A stretch of 64,000 nt of DNA, taken from the NCBI GenBank assembly GCA_947650285.1, contig CANTFL010000641.1, forward strand, positions 62,001 to 126,000, given 5' to 3'. A program made the position numbers and the translations under genes. A model generated the notes under the pieces. It did no database searches. It saw only the letters and a list, made by a program, of their open reading frames with translations, and was not told the origin of the DNA. Positions within the stretch are counted from its first letter, which is position 1. Each line of letters starts with the position of its first letter. The DNA comes from Hyaloperonospora brassicae (lineage: Eukaryota; Oomycota; Peronosporomycetes; Peronosporales; Peronosporaceae). Shown here piece by piece: positions 11,858 through 21,124 of this stretch.

Positions 11858-13291
11858 TCAAAAAGACCGCGCATGAGGTGTCACATTAAGTTTGTTTACT
11901 AACCATTTTTTAGTTTGATCTTGACGCATACAAAAACTTTTCATAGTCGCCTGTGTTAAAAAATTTAATGCTACGAGAGTCGATGCATCACGAATACCAT
12001 GGACGAGCATTGTATTGTCATCGCTTTCGACAAAGTTAGTGTTGCGCCACCCAGAAAGAGAATACAGTATCATGGTTGGTGCAAGACGGTCTTGGTGATG
12101 CGTGCTTGTGGCCGAATCTGTGCTCGACCTCGTAAGATTTTTGACATTAAATTTCTTATCAACAACTTCCATTTGCATATCCGCAAATTCAAATTAATAA
12201 GTGGTATTAATATGCCCGATGTATGCGGCAATACCATCTCCAAACTTTGTTTGTACCGACGTAAGAGCAGCATTGTAGTCGATCTCGGACTCTGCTGATT
12301 AAATTTTCACTACGGCATTCTCGAAGTCAGAACCAGAACATCCGAAATTTCCTTTTATATTGCGCAACATGTGCAAGGTGCAGAATCGAATCTGGAGGCT
12401 GATTCACAGGTATCAACCTGTGATTGTGTACGCTTGCTTCACGGCATCTTGTATCTTTCCACGATTAAACATCATCGCGATATTCACCAAATTATTACAG
12501 CCTTAATACAATGAATGAAAAACCATATAATGTTGTCCTTGTTCTCCACATTTACGAAGGCAGCGGCCAACGTTATGTTTGAAAGATGGCTGCTAACAGA
12601 CACTCCAAAGGCCACACACAAGCGGAGAAATCGAACATAATAAAGGTGGCTGTTAAGAGACTTTCCAAAGTCCACAAACAAGCAAAGAAATCGATTCCTA
12701 TGGTCCACTTCGAGCGCCACAGTGCTGGATCGGTTCACGCGCTTTAATTCAATCAAACGTGGAGCTAAAAGCTCAAAAGACGATTTCCATTCGCCTTCCA
12801 TCTCTTCAAAGACCGCTTCTTTGGATTCGTAGTTCTTGGTTTGATACTTTTGGAGGTTAGTTCCATCACTGAAGCGGAGTAGCGACACAATTTCCTTGCG
12901 CTTGATGCCGTTGTCGCCTCGAACCGCAGCATTGAATGTAGAAAAAAACCTTGATTTGCCGTGCTGAAGGCTTGGCAGTCGCGAGGCACACATCCGAGTG
13001 AATATCGTTTAGCGTTGAAATATAGTGCTTAGAAGATGCACCCTTCCGCTGTCGCCTCGTCACGCGTATTTTTCACGGGCACCCGTCTTGTGGGCACACA
13101 TACGCTTTGCTCCCACCACTACACCTCTTGGCCTTGCACTGTCGAATTTGATTTAAACAGTAGTCATGTATAAACATAGTTGCAGCAGCGCCCGTCGGAA
13201 AAATGTGTCCCTTCGACAGAATATTGGTACCGTAAATATCTTCCATGTCAATCATTGCCCTTTTCAAAGACATCTTAGTGATTTTATTCAT
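11858..13291 (-). pseudogene. MULE transposase, broken and internally deleted
   Basis: Reading right to left on the minus strand: an N-terminal zinc-binding segment (CKAKRCSGGSKAYVCPQDGCP, 13073-13150), then LAPRLIELKRVNRSSTVALE and RNRFLCLFVDFGKSL (about 12660-12780), then VENKDNIIWFFIHCIKA (12490-12545), and finally GWRNTNFVESDDNTM and NKLNVTPHARSF (11870-12060). These match the order of oomycete MULE transposases, including the C-terminal GWRTTNFVES motif. The stretch that should carry the central catalytic DxxH is missing; in its place is an imperfect duplication of about 60 bp (12584-12640 and 12646-12703). With several frameshifts the element cannot mobilise itself. Confidence 0.78.
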
Positions 13292-13329
13292 GTTTCGTAC
13301 ACAAATCTAAATTCACCAACACACCACAC

Positions 13330-13460
13330 AAATAAATTATGTGGTCCTCATTATCTATGCGCTGCGTGATCTCACCTCATACTGGTGCTGGTTCCTGGAC
13401 CTTTGCACAAATCTACTGCTGGTTTCTGGATTTGTTCCCATGAGTCATCACAAAATCATG
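13330..13460 (-). repeat. Right terminal inverted repeat of the MULE
   Basis: Reverse complement of this block aligns with 10185-10310; it starts CATGATTTTGTGATGACTC on the minus strand. The inner edge is fuzzy near ACCACATAATT. The transposase N-terminus lies just inside, as usual for a MULE. Confidence 0.8.
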
Positions 13461-13786
13461 TAGCTGTTTGTGAATCTAGTCATGATTGTGCAGGCTCCAC
13501 TTGACGTGAATATCGCGCAGGATATGTCAAGCATACGCGGCGCTCGACGCATTAAATTATTAGACTGGAACACCGTACTGGGCATCCTCGAAATGATATC
13601 TAACGCCTTCAAATCGTCGGTATTTCATTTTGCAGTCGCCTGCTCTAGTATGCCTTCTACTTCATTTCATATGGTCAAGCAGCTCATTTCTCGCGATCGT
13701 CATGCGAACACCAAACTCCCACAAGTAGTAATTCTCGTCCGTGAGAATGTCATTGTTGTACGTCACCGCCTTTGAGCTCTTTACCC
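13461..13786 (-). pseudogene. Copia gag, N-terminal half
   Basis: Minus-strand translation starts close to the 5' LTR: VKSSKAVTYNNDILTDENYY then LWEFGVRMTIARNELLDHM, the standard Copia gag opening (L-x-x-x-NYxxWxxRMxxxLxxxxLxxxV). After frame changes it continues LKALDIISRMPSTVFQ and ILRDIHVKWSLHN...HKQL, the helix just upstream of the segment found at 10184. The joined fragments therefore describe one gag gene broken by the MULE. Confidence 0.75.
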
Positions 13787-14060
13787 GTAATAGATTGCAG
13801 AGGATTGGCTAAATACTTGTTTGCGTGATGGAAAAGTGGAAGTAAATCTTATTTATCAAAAATGTCAAACGAACTTTTGTTAGCCATCGTTTCCTTACTT
13901 TGTACGAATCTTCTAGAAACAATTTCTAGAAGAAAGAGAGCTTCATTCAGTCTGAATTTCAAGCAGACAGATAGACCATGGCAATTGCAGCTACAAAAAA
14001 GGGTGGCTCACCATCCATTACAATTATACCATCACGTAGCATCACACGTTTCGAGTGACA
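13787..14060 (-). repeat. 5' LTR of the minus-strand Copia
   Basis: This is the diverged partner of 5640-5907. The inner edge (ATAGATTGCAGAG on the plus strand) is well defined; the outer edge is placed at GTGACA by alignment with the CTTCAACA end of the other LTR and could be some 20 bp further right. It lies directly upstream, on the minus strand, of the gag start. Confidence 0.7.
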
Positions 14061-14749
14061 CTGCAGCACTCAGTTGACAAGCTCTTCATCGACGACGAAA
14101 GACGAGCGGGTGTATTCGCTTGCACTTGAGATTTCAGCTTCTTTTACTAGTAAGTGATGATTGCGAAGAAGCACGGACACAGACAGTGTTCCCTGGACCA
14201 ACGTCTTGACAGGGTGTACTCTCGCTTTGCTCTCGTCGCAAGGTGGGGCAACGTATGAGCGGCATCACCTTCATTCCACAGACAGATCTTCTTCTTCTTC
14301 TTCTTCTCGTCCATAAACGTTATATCACCAGTGGCTCATGGTCGTGAAGGCATCGAAGTAAATCTTCGACAAGTACCTGTCAACGTGCTTGTAGCTCGGA
14401 GCGGGCTGGGATGGTCTGCCCTCTACGAATGAACGAATCCTTTGTGTGTCCGGGAAGCTAATGACAGCTCTTCCGCATCGCCATGTGTACCATACGTTAT
14501 CCTCTTGTACATCATGCGGGGTATGGCCACGGGGCATATATAATTCGGCACGTGTTCATCCGTCCCACGTTTTCTCGTCTACCACTTATGTGTGGTCACA
14601 CAAAAGCACGTACGTGTGTGCAATCGGTCGAGTCCCAATTGTGTACCCATCGCGCACGTGTGACAGGGCGCGTCCCGCTCGTTTATGCCAACGCCCGTGT
14701 CGATAATGATGACGCGGATCGGCGTCATTTCCACTCACTTGGTTTCAGT
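14061..14749. other. Spacer upstream of the coiled-coil gene
   Basis: About 690 bp between the dead Copia and the next gene. It holds a short (TTC)n microsatellite at about 14288-14307. The open frame of the downstream gene continues upstream to 14483 but this upstream part has a different composition and is more likely 5' leader than coding. Confidence 0.4.
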
Positions 14750-16387
14750 ATGCCGCCACCCACCCCGTCGCCATCGCCAGTCATTCGCGAGAAACATCCG
14801 ACCGACACTTTGGTCTCTGTTCGCCGCGCACTTGTGCCGCTCCACTGGACCGTCTGCACCTCAATCCCTCGCGCACTCATGTGGCTCAATAGTCGCGACA
14901 TCGCGCGGGACGACGACAGCAGCAACAGCACCACCGGCGGCGGCCATCCCGACGGCGTGTGGACCTTTGCCGGCTCCAGTGTCAGCAGTGCGTCGTCGTC
15001 GCACGGATCGATTGGCGCCTCGGGCTCCCGAGCGCTCTGGAACCGCATGGAGATGGCCGAAGAAGAGCGCGAAGAAGAGGCGCTGCCGTCGTACCTGTCG
15101 TACTTGCAGCCAGCGTTCCGTCCTGCGCCTCGGCCGTCGTCCACGACCGACGCGTCGACGTTGCCGCGCACGGCGTCTGTGCTCGCGACACCGCACGTAC
15201 GAGAGCCAATGGACACGTCGCTGCACGTGCAGCACGTGACGCGCAAGAGCGCGGAGCTCGCTGAAGCGCTGGAGCATCTTGTGCTGGGCGCAGCCCATCG
15301 CTACGGGAACGAGACGGTCGTGTCGGGTACGAGGAATCGATCGTTGAGCCGGTCGCTGTGCTCGTGTGGCGAGTTGAGGCTCCAGGTGCACGAGATGGGG
15401 ACACAGGTGACAAGACTGCAAGAGCAGGTGCTGGAGCTGACAAAGAAGAGCAGTCGGTTGGAAGGGGACAGCAGCAAAGGGACGGGAACAAGCAGCACGA
15501 GCAGCTCGACGTGGAGTGCGTCGGCAGCGCCGTTCGTGCCGAAGCAGTTGCCGTACAAGCAGTTGACACCGTCGCTGTCGATTGGAACAGTGGATTCGTC
15601 GACCGCAACGGTCTTGAGTGACCGAATCTCGACGTTAGAAGGACGTCAGAGTGCGTTCCAGTCGCAGTTGGCAACGATCGCCAAGGTGCTGGGCATTCCT
15701 ACGGGAAAAGCAGGCAAGCATAGTCCAGTGAAGCATTTGGTGGAGACGTTGCGTGAGGAAGTGGAAGCCAAAGTGCAGGAAGCAACTGCTGAAGCCCGGG
15801 CAGGTCTCTTGGCTGAGCTGAAGGCTTCATTGGGAGACGATGAAGTGGAGCCCCACACGGACAAGGAGGATACACAAGCAGCCTTGTCGTCCAATGCTGT
15901 TCTTGCGGCATTAGCAGGCGAGCACGAAGCGTCTTTGGCGCGTCTGAGTCGATCGTTCGAGGAGTTGCTGGCGGACGAAGCTCGACAGCGAGCAGCACTT
16001 GAAGCTCGTGTTCAGTCTCAATTGGCACAACAAGAGGAGTGGCTACAGCAGCTCGAAGGTGCTTTTGGGTCTCACCACGACTTGAACTACAATCAGGATT
16101 TCCGTGGCAAAGACTCGGATGTGGTGAACAGCAAGCTTGAAGCACTGGAACGAAGATGCGAAGAGAGCCTTGACTTTTGCAAGCGCATTGCTCAGCTACT
16201 TCCAGACGTAGCACAGTCGAGTCTTCCATCTCGGCCCGGAGAAAAAGAAAATGGACGGAGCAGCTGGCCGGACCGCATGGCAGGCAGTGGACAGGTACGC
16301 GTGGGAAATGTTGTGTTGTATTGCGTCACGTTTTCTGCTCAACACTCACAGTGCTCGTACCTTTACTCGTTCTTGCTGCAGTTGTAG
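14750..16387 (+). CDS. Coiled-coil protein of unknown function
   Basis: I do not recognise this gene. From the ATG at 14750 (MPPPTPSPSP) it codes for about 545 residues: a Ser/Thr/Pro-rich, low-complexity first third, a first coiled coil near residues 185-235 (LRLQVHEMGTQVTRLQEQVL), a Ser-rich linker, and a longer coiled coil from about residue 280 to 480 (heptads such as LEALERRCEESLDFCKRIAQL). The open frame extends upstream to 14483, so the start is a choice made from composition; MWLNSRD at 14879 is another candidate. Near the end, GACAG|GTACGC (16295) and TTGCTGCAG (16381) could bound an 87-bp in-frame intron, in which case the protein ends ...GSGQL; both readings end at the same TAG. 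Strong GC-rich codon use supports a real gene. A structural or cytoskeleton-associated role is only a guess. Confidence 0.75.
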   Translation: MPPPTPSPSPVIREKHPTDTLVSVRRALVPLHWTVCTSIPRALMWLNSRDIARDDDSSNSTTGGGHPDGVWTFAGSSVSSASSSHGSIGASGSRALWNRMEMAEEEREEEALPSYLSYLQPAFRPAPRPSSTTDASTLPRTASVLATPHVREPMDTSLHVQHVTRKSAELAEALEHLVLGAAHRYGNETVVSGTRNRSLSRSLCSCGELRLQVHEMGTQVTRLQEQVLELTKKSSRLEGDSSKGTGTSSTSSSTWSASAAPFVPKQLPYKQLTPSLSIGTVDSSTATVLSDRISTLEGRQSAFQSQLATIAKVLGIPTGKAGKHSPVKHLVETLREEVEAKVQEATAEARAGLLAELKASLGDDEVEPHTDKEDTQAALSSNAVLAALAGEHEASLARLSRSFEELLADEARQRAALEARVQSQLAQQEEWLQQLEGAFGSHHDLNYNQDFRGKDSDVVNSKLEALERRCEESLDFCKRIAQLLPDVAQSSLPSRPGEKENGRSSWPDRMAGSGQVRVGNVVLYCVTFSAQHSQCSYLYSFLLQL

Positions 16388-17700
16388 GTCATTTCGCAGA
16401 TCTGATCGCGACACTATTTGTGCGAGATTCCTGTCTAGTTGCAGTGACGTGTTTGTCCACGCAATGGAGCATGCCTGTCCACAGCGTGCTTGGTTGCCGT
16501 TGTTGCCAGCATCGAAGCTTCAAGGAAGGGTCAATGTACGTACGGGGAAATGCCAGCCGTGGTGGTCAAGATACCCAGGCAGCAATGGATTGAAGCCGTG
16601 TGGATATCCGGACGAACGGGTCTCAAGCCATATGCTGGTGCTACCTCGCGTGATCGTGCGGTGCAGCAATTGCTGCGAAAGGAGCGCCAATGGATGGCAG
16701 CTAGGCCACAGCGCTCCAGTGCTCGATGACCAGTTGCCATGGCGGATACTGACTTTGCAGCCCCGTGACATGCAAGTGGTGTATTGCGATTCACCGGCAG
16801 AAACTTGAGGGCTGTGTAGCAGTTCGGCAGGAACACGACACGTTTGCTCTGATGTAGCGGTGCCATGCAGGCTGCATTGCGAATCTGTTCAAGACCAGCG
16901 GCCCCATCAATGTCGTCGCTCTTTTTGCGCTTTGATACGCAGAGTACGATCTACGTGAGGTCACCCTCTTCATCGATGTGGAGAGTGCACCACAGAAGTC
17001 ACGAGCAGCAGACGGTGGACGAGTGCTGAACGGTATGGCATGGTCATGGTTGGTAGTGTGCAGATTAACAGCGGAGGAGTTGCGCCGGGCCACGGTTGGC
17101 ACACACTATACTCGCTATCGAGTTGACAAACGACTATCGAGTAGACAAACGTCTGAAGTAAGCCCCACCGTCTCAATGCTTCAGCAGCCTTTGCCACGGT
17201 GCAAAGCATGGAGTGCATGTACTGGCGCCTGGAATGGTGTTCACGCGAGCCGAGAGATAATGTCTATATCAATGACAAACAGAGCTCAGGGTCGAGGATC
17301 GTATGCGTTTTGCCGATAAGCTGAAAGCGTCTACGTCTTGTGGCTGGATATGTTGGAGACCACAAAGTTTTGCTGACTAGAGCGCCTGCAAGTTGATTGA
17401 AGTGCTCGACAAGTTGACTGGATACCGCGGGGCTTCGTATACGACAGACACGAAAGCTTTGTGATCTGGTTGTGCAACGACCGAGTGTGTTGCTTCCGTG
17501 TCATGTGGCGGATCCATTATTTCGCGCTGAGTTCACCATTGGTGCGATCGAATGACTCGTGATAAGGAAGGCTTTTATCGGCTGCTTGGCTTCTCCGTCA
17601 ACAGTAGGCGAGAGCCGTGATCAGCCATTCCACTCGCGCGTGCTTCGTTCTTGAGTTGACCGACACTTCTCTAGACTCGTCCGTTTTGTACGATGCGTGG

Positions 17701-18084
17701 AGTATCATGAGGCATGACACGTTCCCAGCTTGCGCTTGAAGCTATGAACGCTTCTGCTCGATGACGAGTTGATGGTGCTCTCTCAGGTGCGTTTCTGGAA
17801 TGAGCTTGCTGAGACCACAGTCAACATAACGACAAGAACTTGCAGGTCATGTGACAGCGCGGGGCCGTCATCTGCCTTGACAAGTCGAGCGCAGTATCAT
17901 GAGGCATGACACGTTCCCAGCTTGCGCTTGAAGCTATGAACGCTTCTGCTCGATGACGAGTTGATGGTGCTCTCTCAGGTGCGTTTCTGGAATGAGCTTG
18001 CTGAGACCACAGTCAACATAACGACAAGAACTTGCAGGTCATGTGACAGCGCGGGGCCGTCATCTGCCTTGACAAGTCGAGCGC
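17701..18084. repeat. Perfect 192-bp tandem duplication
   Basis: Bases 17701-17892 (starting AGTATCATGAGGCATGACAC) are repeated without any difference at 17893-18084. The unit is a multiple of three but carries no clear coding frame. Exact identity means either a very recent duplication or an assembly artefact. Confidence 0.95.
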
Positions 18085-18844
18085 AAACCAGTTATGAAAC
18101 ACACACAACGCGGCGCATGTGTAAAGAAAGCACCAGCAGAGCAATGGCTTGACCGATTTGTCGAGCAAGCAGCTTTTTTCGGTCTCTTGCCGCTGTCCGT
18201 ATCGACCGAATCGCTTTTTCGTGGCCGTACAGGTGTGATGGATAATCAATCAACAACGTTCGTTTCGAGGAGGTCCGATGGCAATTGACAACGTCGGAAA
18301 CGCCCGACAGAACGAATACAGTATACGAACATTTGATGCGACGAGTAGTCAGGTATCAAGTTTGTTCAGTCTTCGTCGTTGAATACGACCACACTCAGTT
18401 GAGTGTGCAATGCATCCCGTACACGTCCATCTTCGATCGCACATCGTGATACAGTACATAGCTTGCGATGGCGGCTACAGAAGAGTCATCGAAAATCGAG
18501 GAGCTCAACTATAGGCAGGAAATGGAAAAAAAACATGAGAGAATGGTAGTAATCCAGCAATCAACCAACTTGACCACTGCAACGTCTTATAGTCGTACGA
18601 CTGCTTCATCTACTTCATCAATCCCACATCAAAAGTTCTGGAGCAATTCCTGTCTGCCTCTTATTGTCGACGTTTAATACCTATTGTCCCACAGCAGAGT
18701 TTTTAGTTCCAAGCGATAACTCTAACGGTATGCGTAGTGAAGTAGTTCCACGGCTTTGCTGACCAACTTTGACGAGCGCAGCAAGTTGAGACGTGGCCGC
18801 TATGTCCCACAATTTGAACATTCACTCGTACAGGATAGGCCCAC

Positions 18845-18889
18845 AACGTCGTGGTCTATCCTAGACAAGACAGGATAGACCACGACGTT
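18845..18889. repeat. Perfect 18-bp inverted repeat (hairpin)
   Basis: AACGTCGTGGTCTATCCT at 18845-18862 and its exact reverse complement at 18872-18889 are separated by a 9-bp loop. It lies about 390 bp upstream of the lamin-like gene start. Such a perfect stem in a decayed spacer is unexpected; it could be a fold-back relic of a small transposon or an RNA hairpin. Confidence 0.85.
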
Positions 18890-19062
18890 CGGTCCTTGTC
18901 ACTCATCGGTTCGAAACGCAATAAATGGAGCGCTGGTCCCAAAACAGCAGTTCCGTCTTGAATATGGCACGCTCGTTTCTATTCACGCATCACCGACCGC
19001 CTCGTGCCCTTTTACACCCTCATTGACGGGAAATCGCTTTTTTCTCGTGGAGACATACTCGA

Positions 19063-19190
19063 GGTATGTCCCCTTTTCGCTTTTCTTACAAATGCAATAT
19101 AACCCGCGGTATGTGCTCTTTCAGCTTTTTTTCAACTGCGATATACCCGCGGTATCTGCTCGTTCTGCTTTTCTCACGTATGTGCACCAC
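19063..19190 (+). promoter_or_regulatory. Three diverged ~44-bp repeats upstream of the lamin-like gene
   Basis: Three consecutive units start GGTATGTCC (19063), GGTATGTGC (19108) and GGTATCTGC (19151), each continuing with CTTTT/CTTTC, GCTTTT and TxACAA or TCAAC, and the first two closing with GCAATATAACCCGC or GCGATATACCCGC. The array ends less than 100 bp before the ATG at 19281, so it probably overlaps the promoter or 5' leader. A regulatory role is inference from position. Confidence 0.5.
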
Positions 19191-19280
19191 ACCATCCCTC
19201 ACTGCCTTTTTCGAGCACCCGCAGTTGTTAAAACACCGAGTCCTTTTGCCGTTGCCGCCGCTCGCGCGCTCTTGTTTGCC

Positions 19281-21124
19281 ATGACGACGGAGCTCTCGCC
19301 GATCAAGTCCAAGCGAATGGAGGAGAAAGCGTCGCTCCAGGTGTGTATGTACATGTGCTATTGTCTGTCGTTGACTGCGTGTGTGCTCTTCTGTTGTTGT
19401 ACGCTCGTCGTGGGTGATGGCCACGGCCTGCCTCGCGCACTGTGCTGAAATCTGTTTTGACTTTGTTTAAACGCTTTTATGCAGAAACTCAACTCGCGGC
19501 TGGAAATGTACGTATTAGGCGTCAACGAGCTCGAAGGCGCGAAACACGCCGCCGAGCGCGAGTTGGCAGTCATCAAGCAGCGGATGCAGCAAGACCTCGA
19601 GCGTGTACGCTCGAGACTGACAAAGGAACTGGAGGACACACGCACGTACGTACGACTGTGTGGCGTTTTAGTGTGTGTGGTGAAAGTCGAGTATAGTTGT
19701 TTAAACGTTTTAACAATGGGTTGACACGCAGCAAACTGAACAACGAAATGGACCAGAACGCACGTTTGCAGACGCTCGAGCAGGAACAGCACAAGGAACT
19801 GGTGAAATTACGTGCCCAGCAGACGGAATGGAGCGACGCCAAAGTGCAGCTTGAGACGCTGAAAGCACAGCTGATTGGTGAAAAAGCGAATGCTAAAGCG
19901 GCCAAAGAGACGCTGTCGGAACAAACGACGTTGTTGAATGCCGCTCAACGACGCGTGAAGGAGCTGGAGCGTGAAACGCGCAGCCAAGCAGCAGCACTGA
20001 GTGACGCTACGCAAGAGTTGGAAGAGCTGAAAAAGAAGAGCGCGGACTTTGACTTGACTCGAGATGTCGAGCTGACGAAGCTTCGACGGGAGTGGACAGC
20101 AAAGCAATTGGAGTCGCAGGCCCAGTGGAAGAAAGACGCGGAAGATCGACTGCATATGATGGAGACAGAAGTGCGTAGTCACTTTGAGAGTGTCGTGAGC
20201 AGTTTGCAGAACCAGCTGGATGACGTGAAAAGCGAGCTCGAGAGCACAAAGCAGGAACTCGATCGGACAGCGACGGATTATGAGGAGAGTCTCAAGGCAC
20301 GACAAGCGCTTACTGAGAAAGTGGCGCAGCTGGAGCGCGATTATCGCGAAGTGCGATCGAAGTCGACGAAAGACCGAAAAGCATACGAAGAAACGCTGGA
20401 GCGGTTTCGGTCATCCAAGATCTCGAAAGAACGCGAGTTCAATGAACTGATGGACGTGAAGATTGCGTTGGATGCTGAGATCATGAAGTACCGCCGCATT
20501 TTGGACCGCGAAGAGAGCCGCGTGGCAGGTGCGACGCCGACCGCGAAAGACCGCAAGCGAAAGAGTGAGAACACGAACGGTCTGCAATCGAAGCGAGCAA
20601 AGCGTGCGGTTGTATTTGAGAAAGAAGGTTTGTGGCCGCCAGCGTCTACAGTGGAAATTGCGTCAATGGACTTGGAAAAGGACCGGATTGTGCTACGAAA
20701 CACAGGTAGCAAGCCTGTGCCTCTCGGCGGGTGGGTCGTACGTGGTCAGATGGACCAGACGTTCCGTTTTCCGGCCACTTACGTCATGCGGCCACAGTCC
20801 ACGCTGACCGTGCACTCTAGTAAACGGAACAAGAACGCAAAGGAGGAGCGCAAGAAAGGCGAGGACTCGTTTTTGGCGAACAAGTTTTCGCTGAACCAGA
20901 AAGGTGACTTCATTGTCCTCGTGACGTCGGATGACGTTCCTGTGAGCATGAAAAGCGAAGGATTGTCCGAAGAGGAGGTGCGCGCCATTGAGGCGGATAT
21001 TCGCGCAGATTACACGGATGACGAAGCCCCTCCTTCTGGAAATGTAAGTGTGCAATGTGGTGTTGACTACAGTATCGTGTTACTAATTTGTGTTGTGCGT
21101 ATGTAACAGTGCAGCATGATGTAA
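19281..21124 (+). CDS. Lamin-like intermediate-filament protein with lamin tail domain and CaaX box
   Basis: A four-exon model (19281-19340, 19485-19645, 19732-21043, 21110-21124) gives 515 residues in one frame. A long coiled-coil rod (about 14-338) ends with DVKIALDAEIMKYRRILD (ending near residue 331), the signature end of intermediate-filament rods. A basic nuclear localisation signal follows (KDRKRKSEN...SKRAKR, about 352-375), then a lamin tail domain (about 380-490; VEIASMDLEKDRIVLRNTGS, LGGWVVRG, FRFPATYVMRP). The last intron (21044-21109) has GTAAGT, a TACTAAT branch site and ACAG; the last exon encodes only CSMM and stop, a farnesylation CaaX box. Metazoan lamins have the same order, and they line the inner nuclear membrane after prenylation. 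Lamin homologues outside animals, including oomycetes, are reported. A nuclear-envelope scaffold is the likely role. Without the last exon the product would lack its membrane anchor. Confidence 0.88.

Larger units (their letters stand above)
10185..13460 (-). mobile_element. Mutator-like element (MULE) with long TIRs, nested in Copia gag
   Basis: A 3.28-kb element is bounded by inverted repeats of about 125 bp that begin CATGATTTTGT at both ends (10185 on plus, 13460 on minus). Flanking 9-mers AATGTGTTT (10176-10184) and TAGCTGTTT (13461-13469) match at 6 of 9 bases, consistent with an eroded 9-bp target duplication, the size typical of MULEs. Inside is a decayed transposase on the minus strand (11858-13291). 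The insertion interrupts the Copia gag, so the MULE came later. Confidence 0.82.
5640..14060 (-). mobile_element. Full-length but dead Copia retrotransposon, split by a MULE
   Basis: Two direct repeats of about 270 bp (5640-5907 and 13787-14060) flank gag, protease, integrase, reverse transcriptase and RNase H remnants in Copia order on the minus strand. Removing the nested MULE (10185-13460) leaves about 5.1 kb, the normal size of a Copia element, which independently supports the boundaries. The protease reads WLFDSRASSHM (Gly of the DSG active site lost) and the RT catalytic YVDD reads HVVD. Frameshifts and stops are frequent throughout. The target-site duplication is not recognisable. A weak match to the initiator-Met primer site (CGGGTAAAGAGCTC against TGGTATCAGAGCTC) abuts the 5' LTR near 13772-13786. 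Confidence 0.85.
16388..19062. other. Long intergenic region
   Basis: No recognisable gene over about 2.7 kb. It contains a near-repeat CTATCGAGTTGACAAACGA / CTATCGAGTAGACAAACGT at 17115-17152, a perfect 192-bp tandem duplication (17701-18084) and a perfect hairpin (18845-18889), listed separately. A 69-codon frame at 18468-18677 begins MAATEESSKIEELN and is acidic then Ser/Thr-rich; I cannot tell whether it is a gene. Confidence 0.5.

Noticed and set aside
5640..14060. Possibility that the two ~270-bp repeats are unrelated dispersed repeats
   Set aside because: They flank Copia genes in the right order, show TG...CA ends and, once the MULE is subtracted, enclose a normal Copia length.
14982..15674. 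Minus-strand open frame of 230 codons inside the coiled-coil gene
   Set aside because: Arg/Ser/Thr/Pro composition typical of a shadow frame; the plus-strand frame has heptads and a maintained length.
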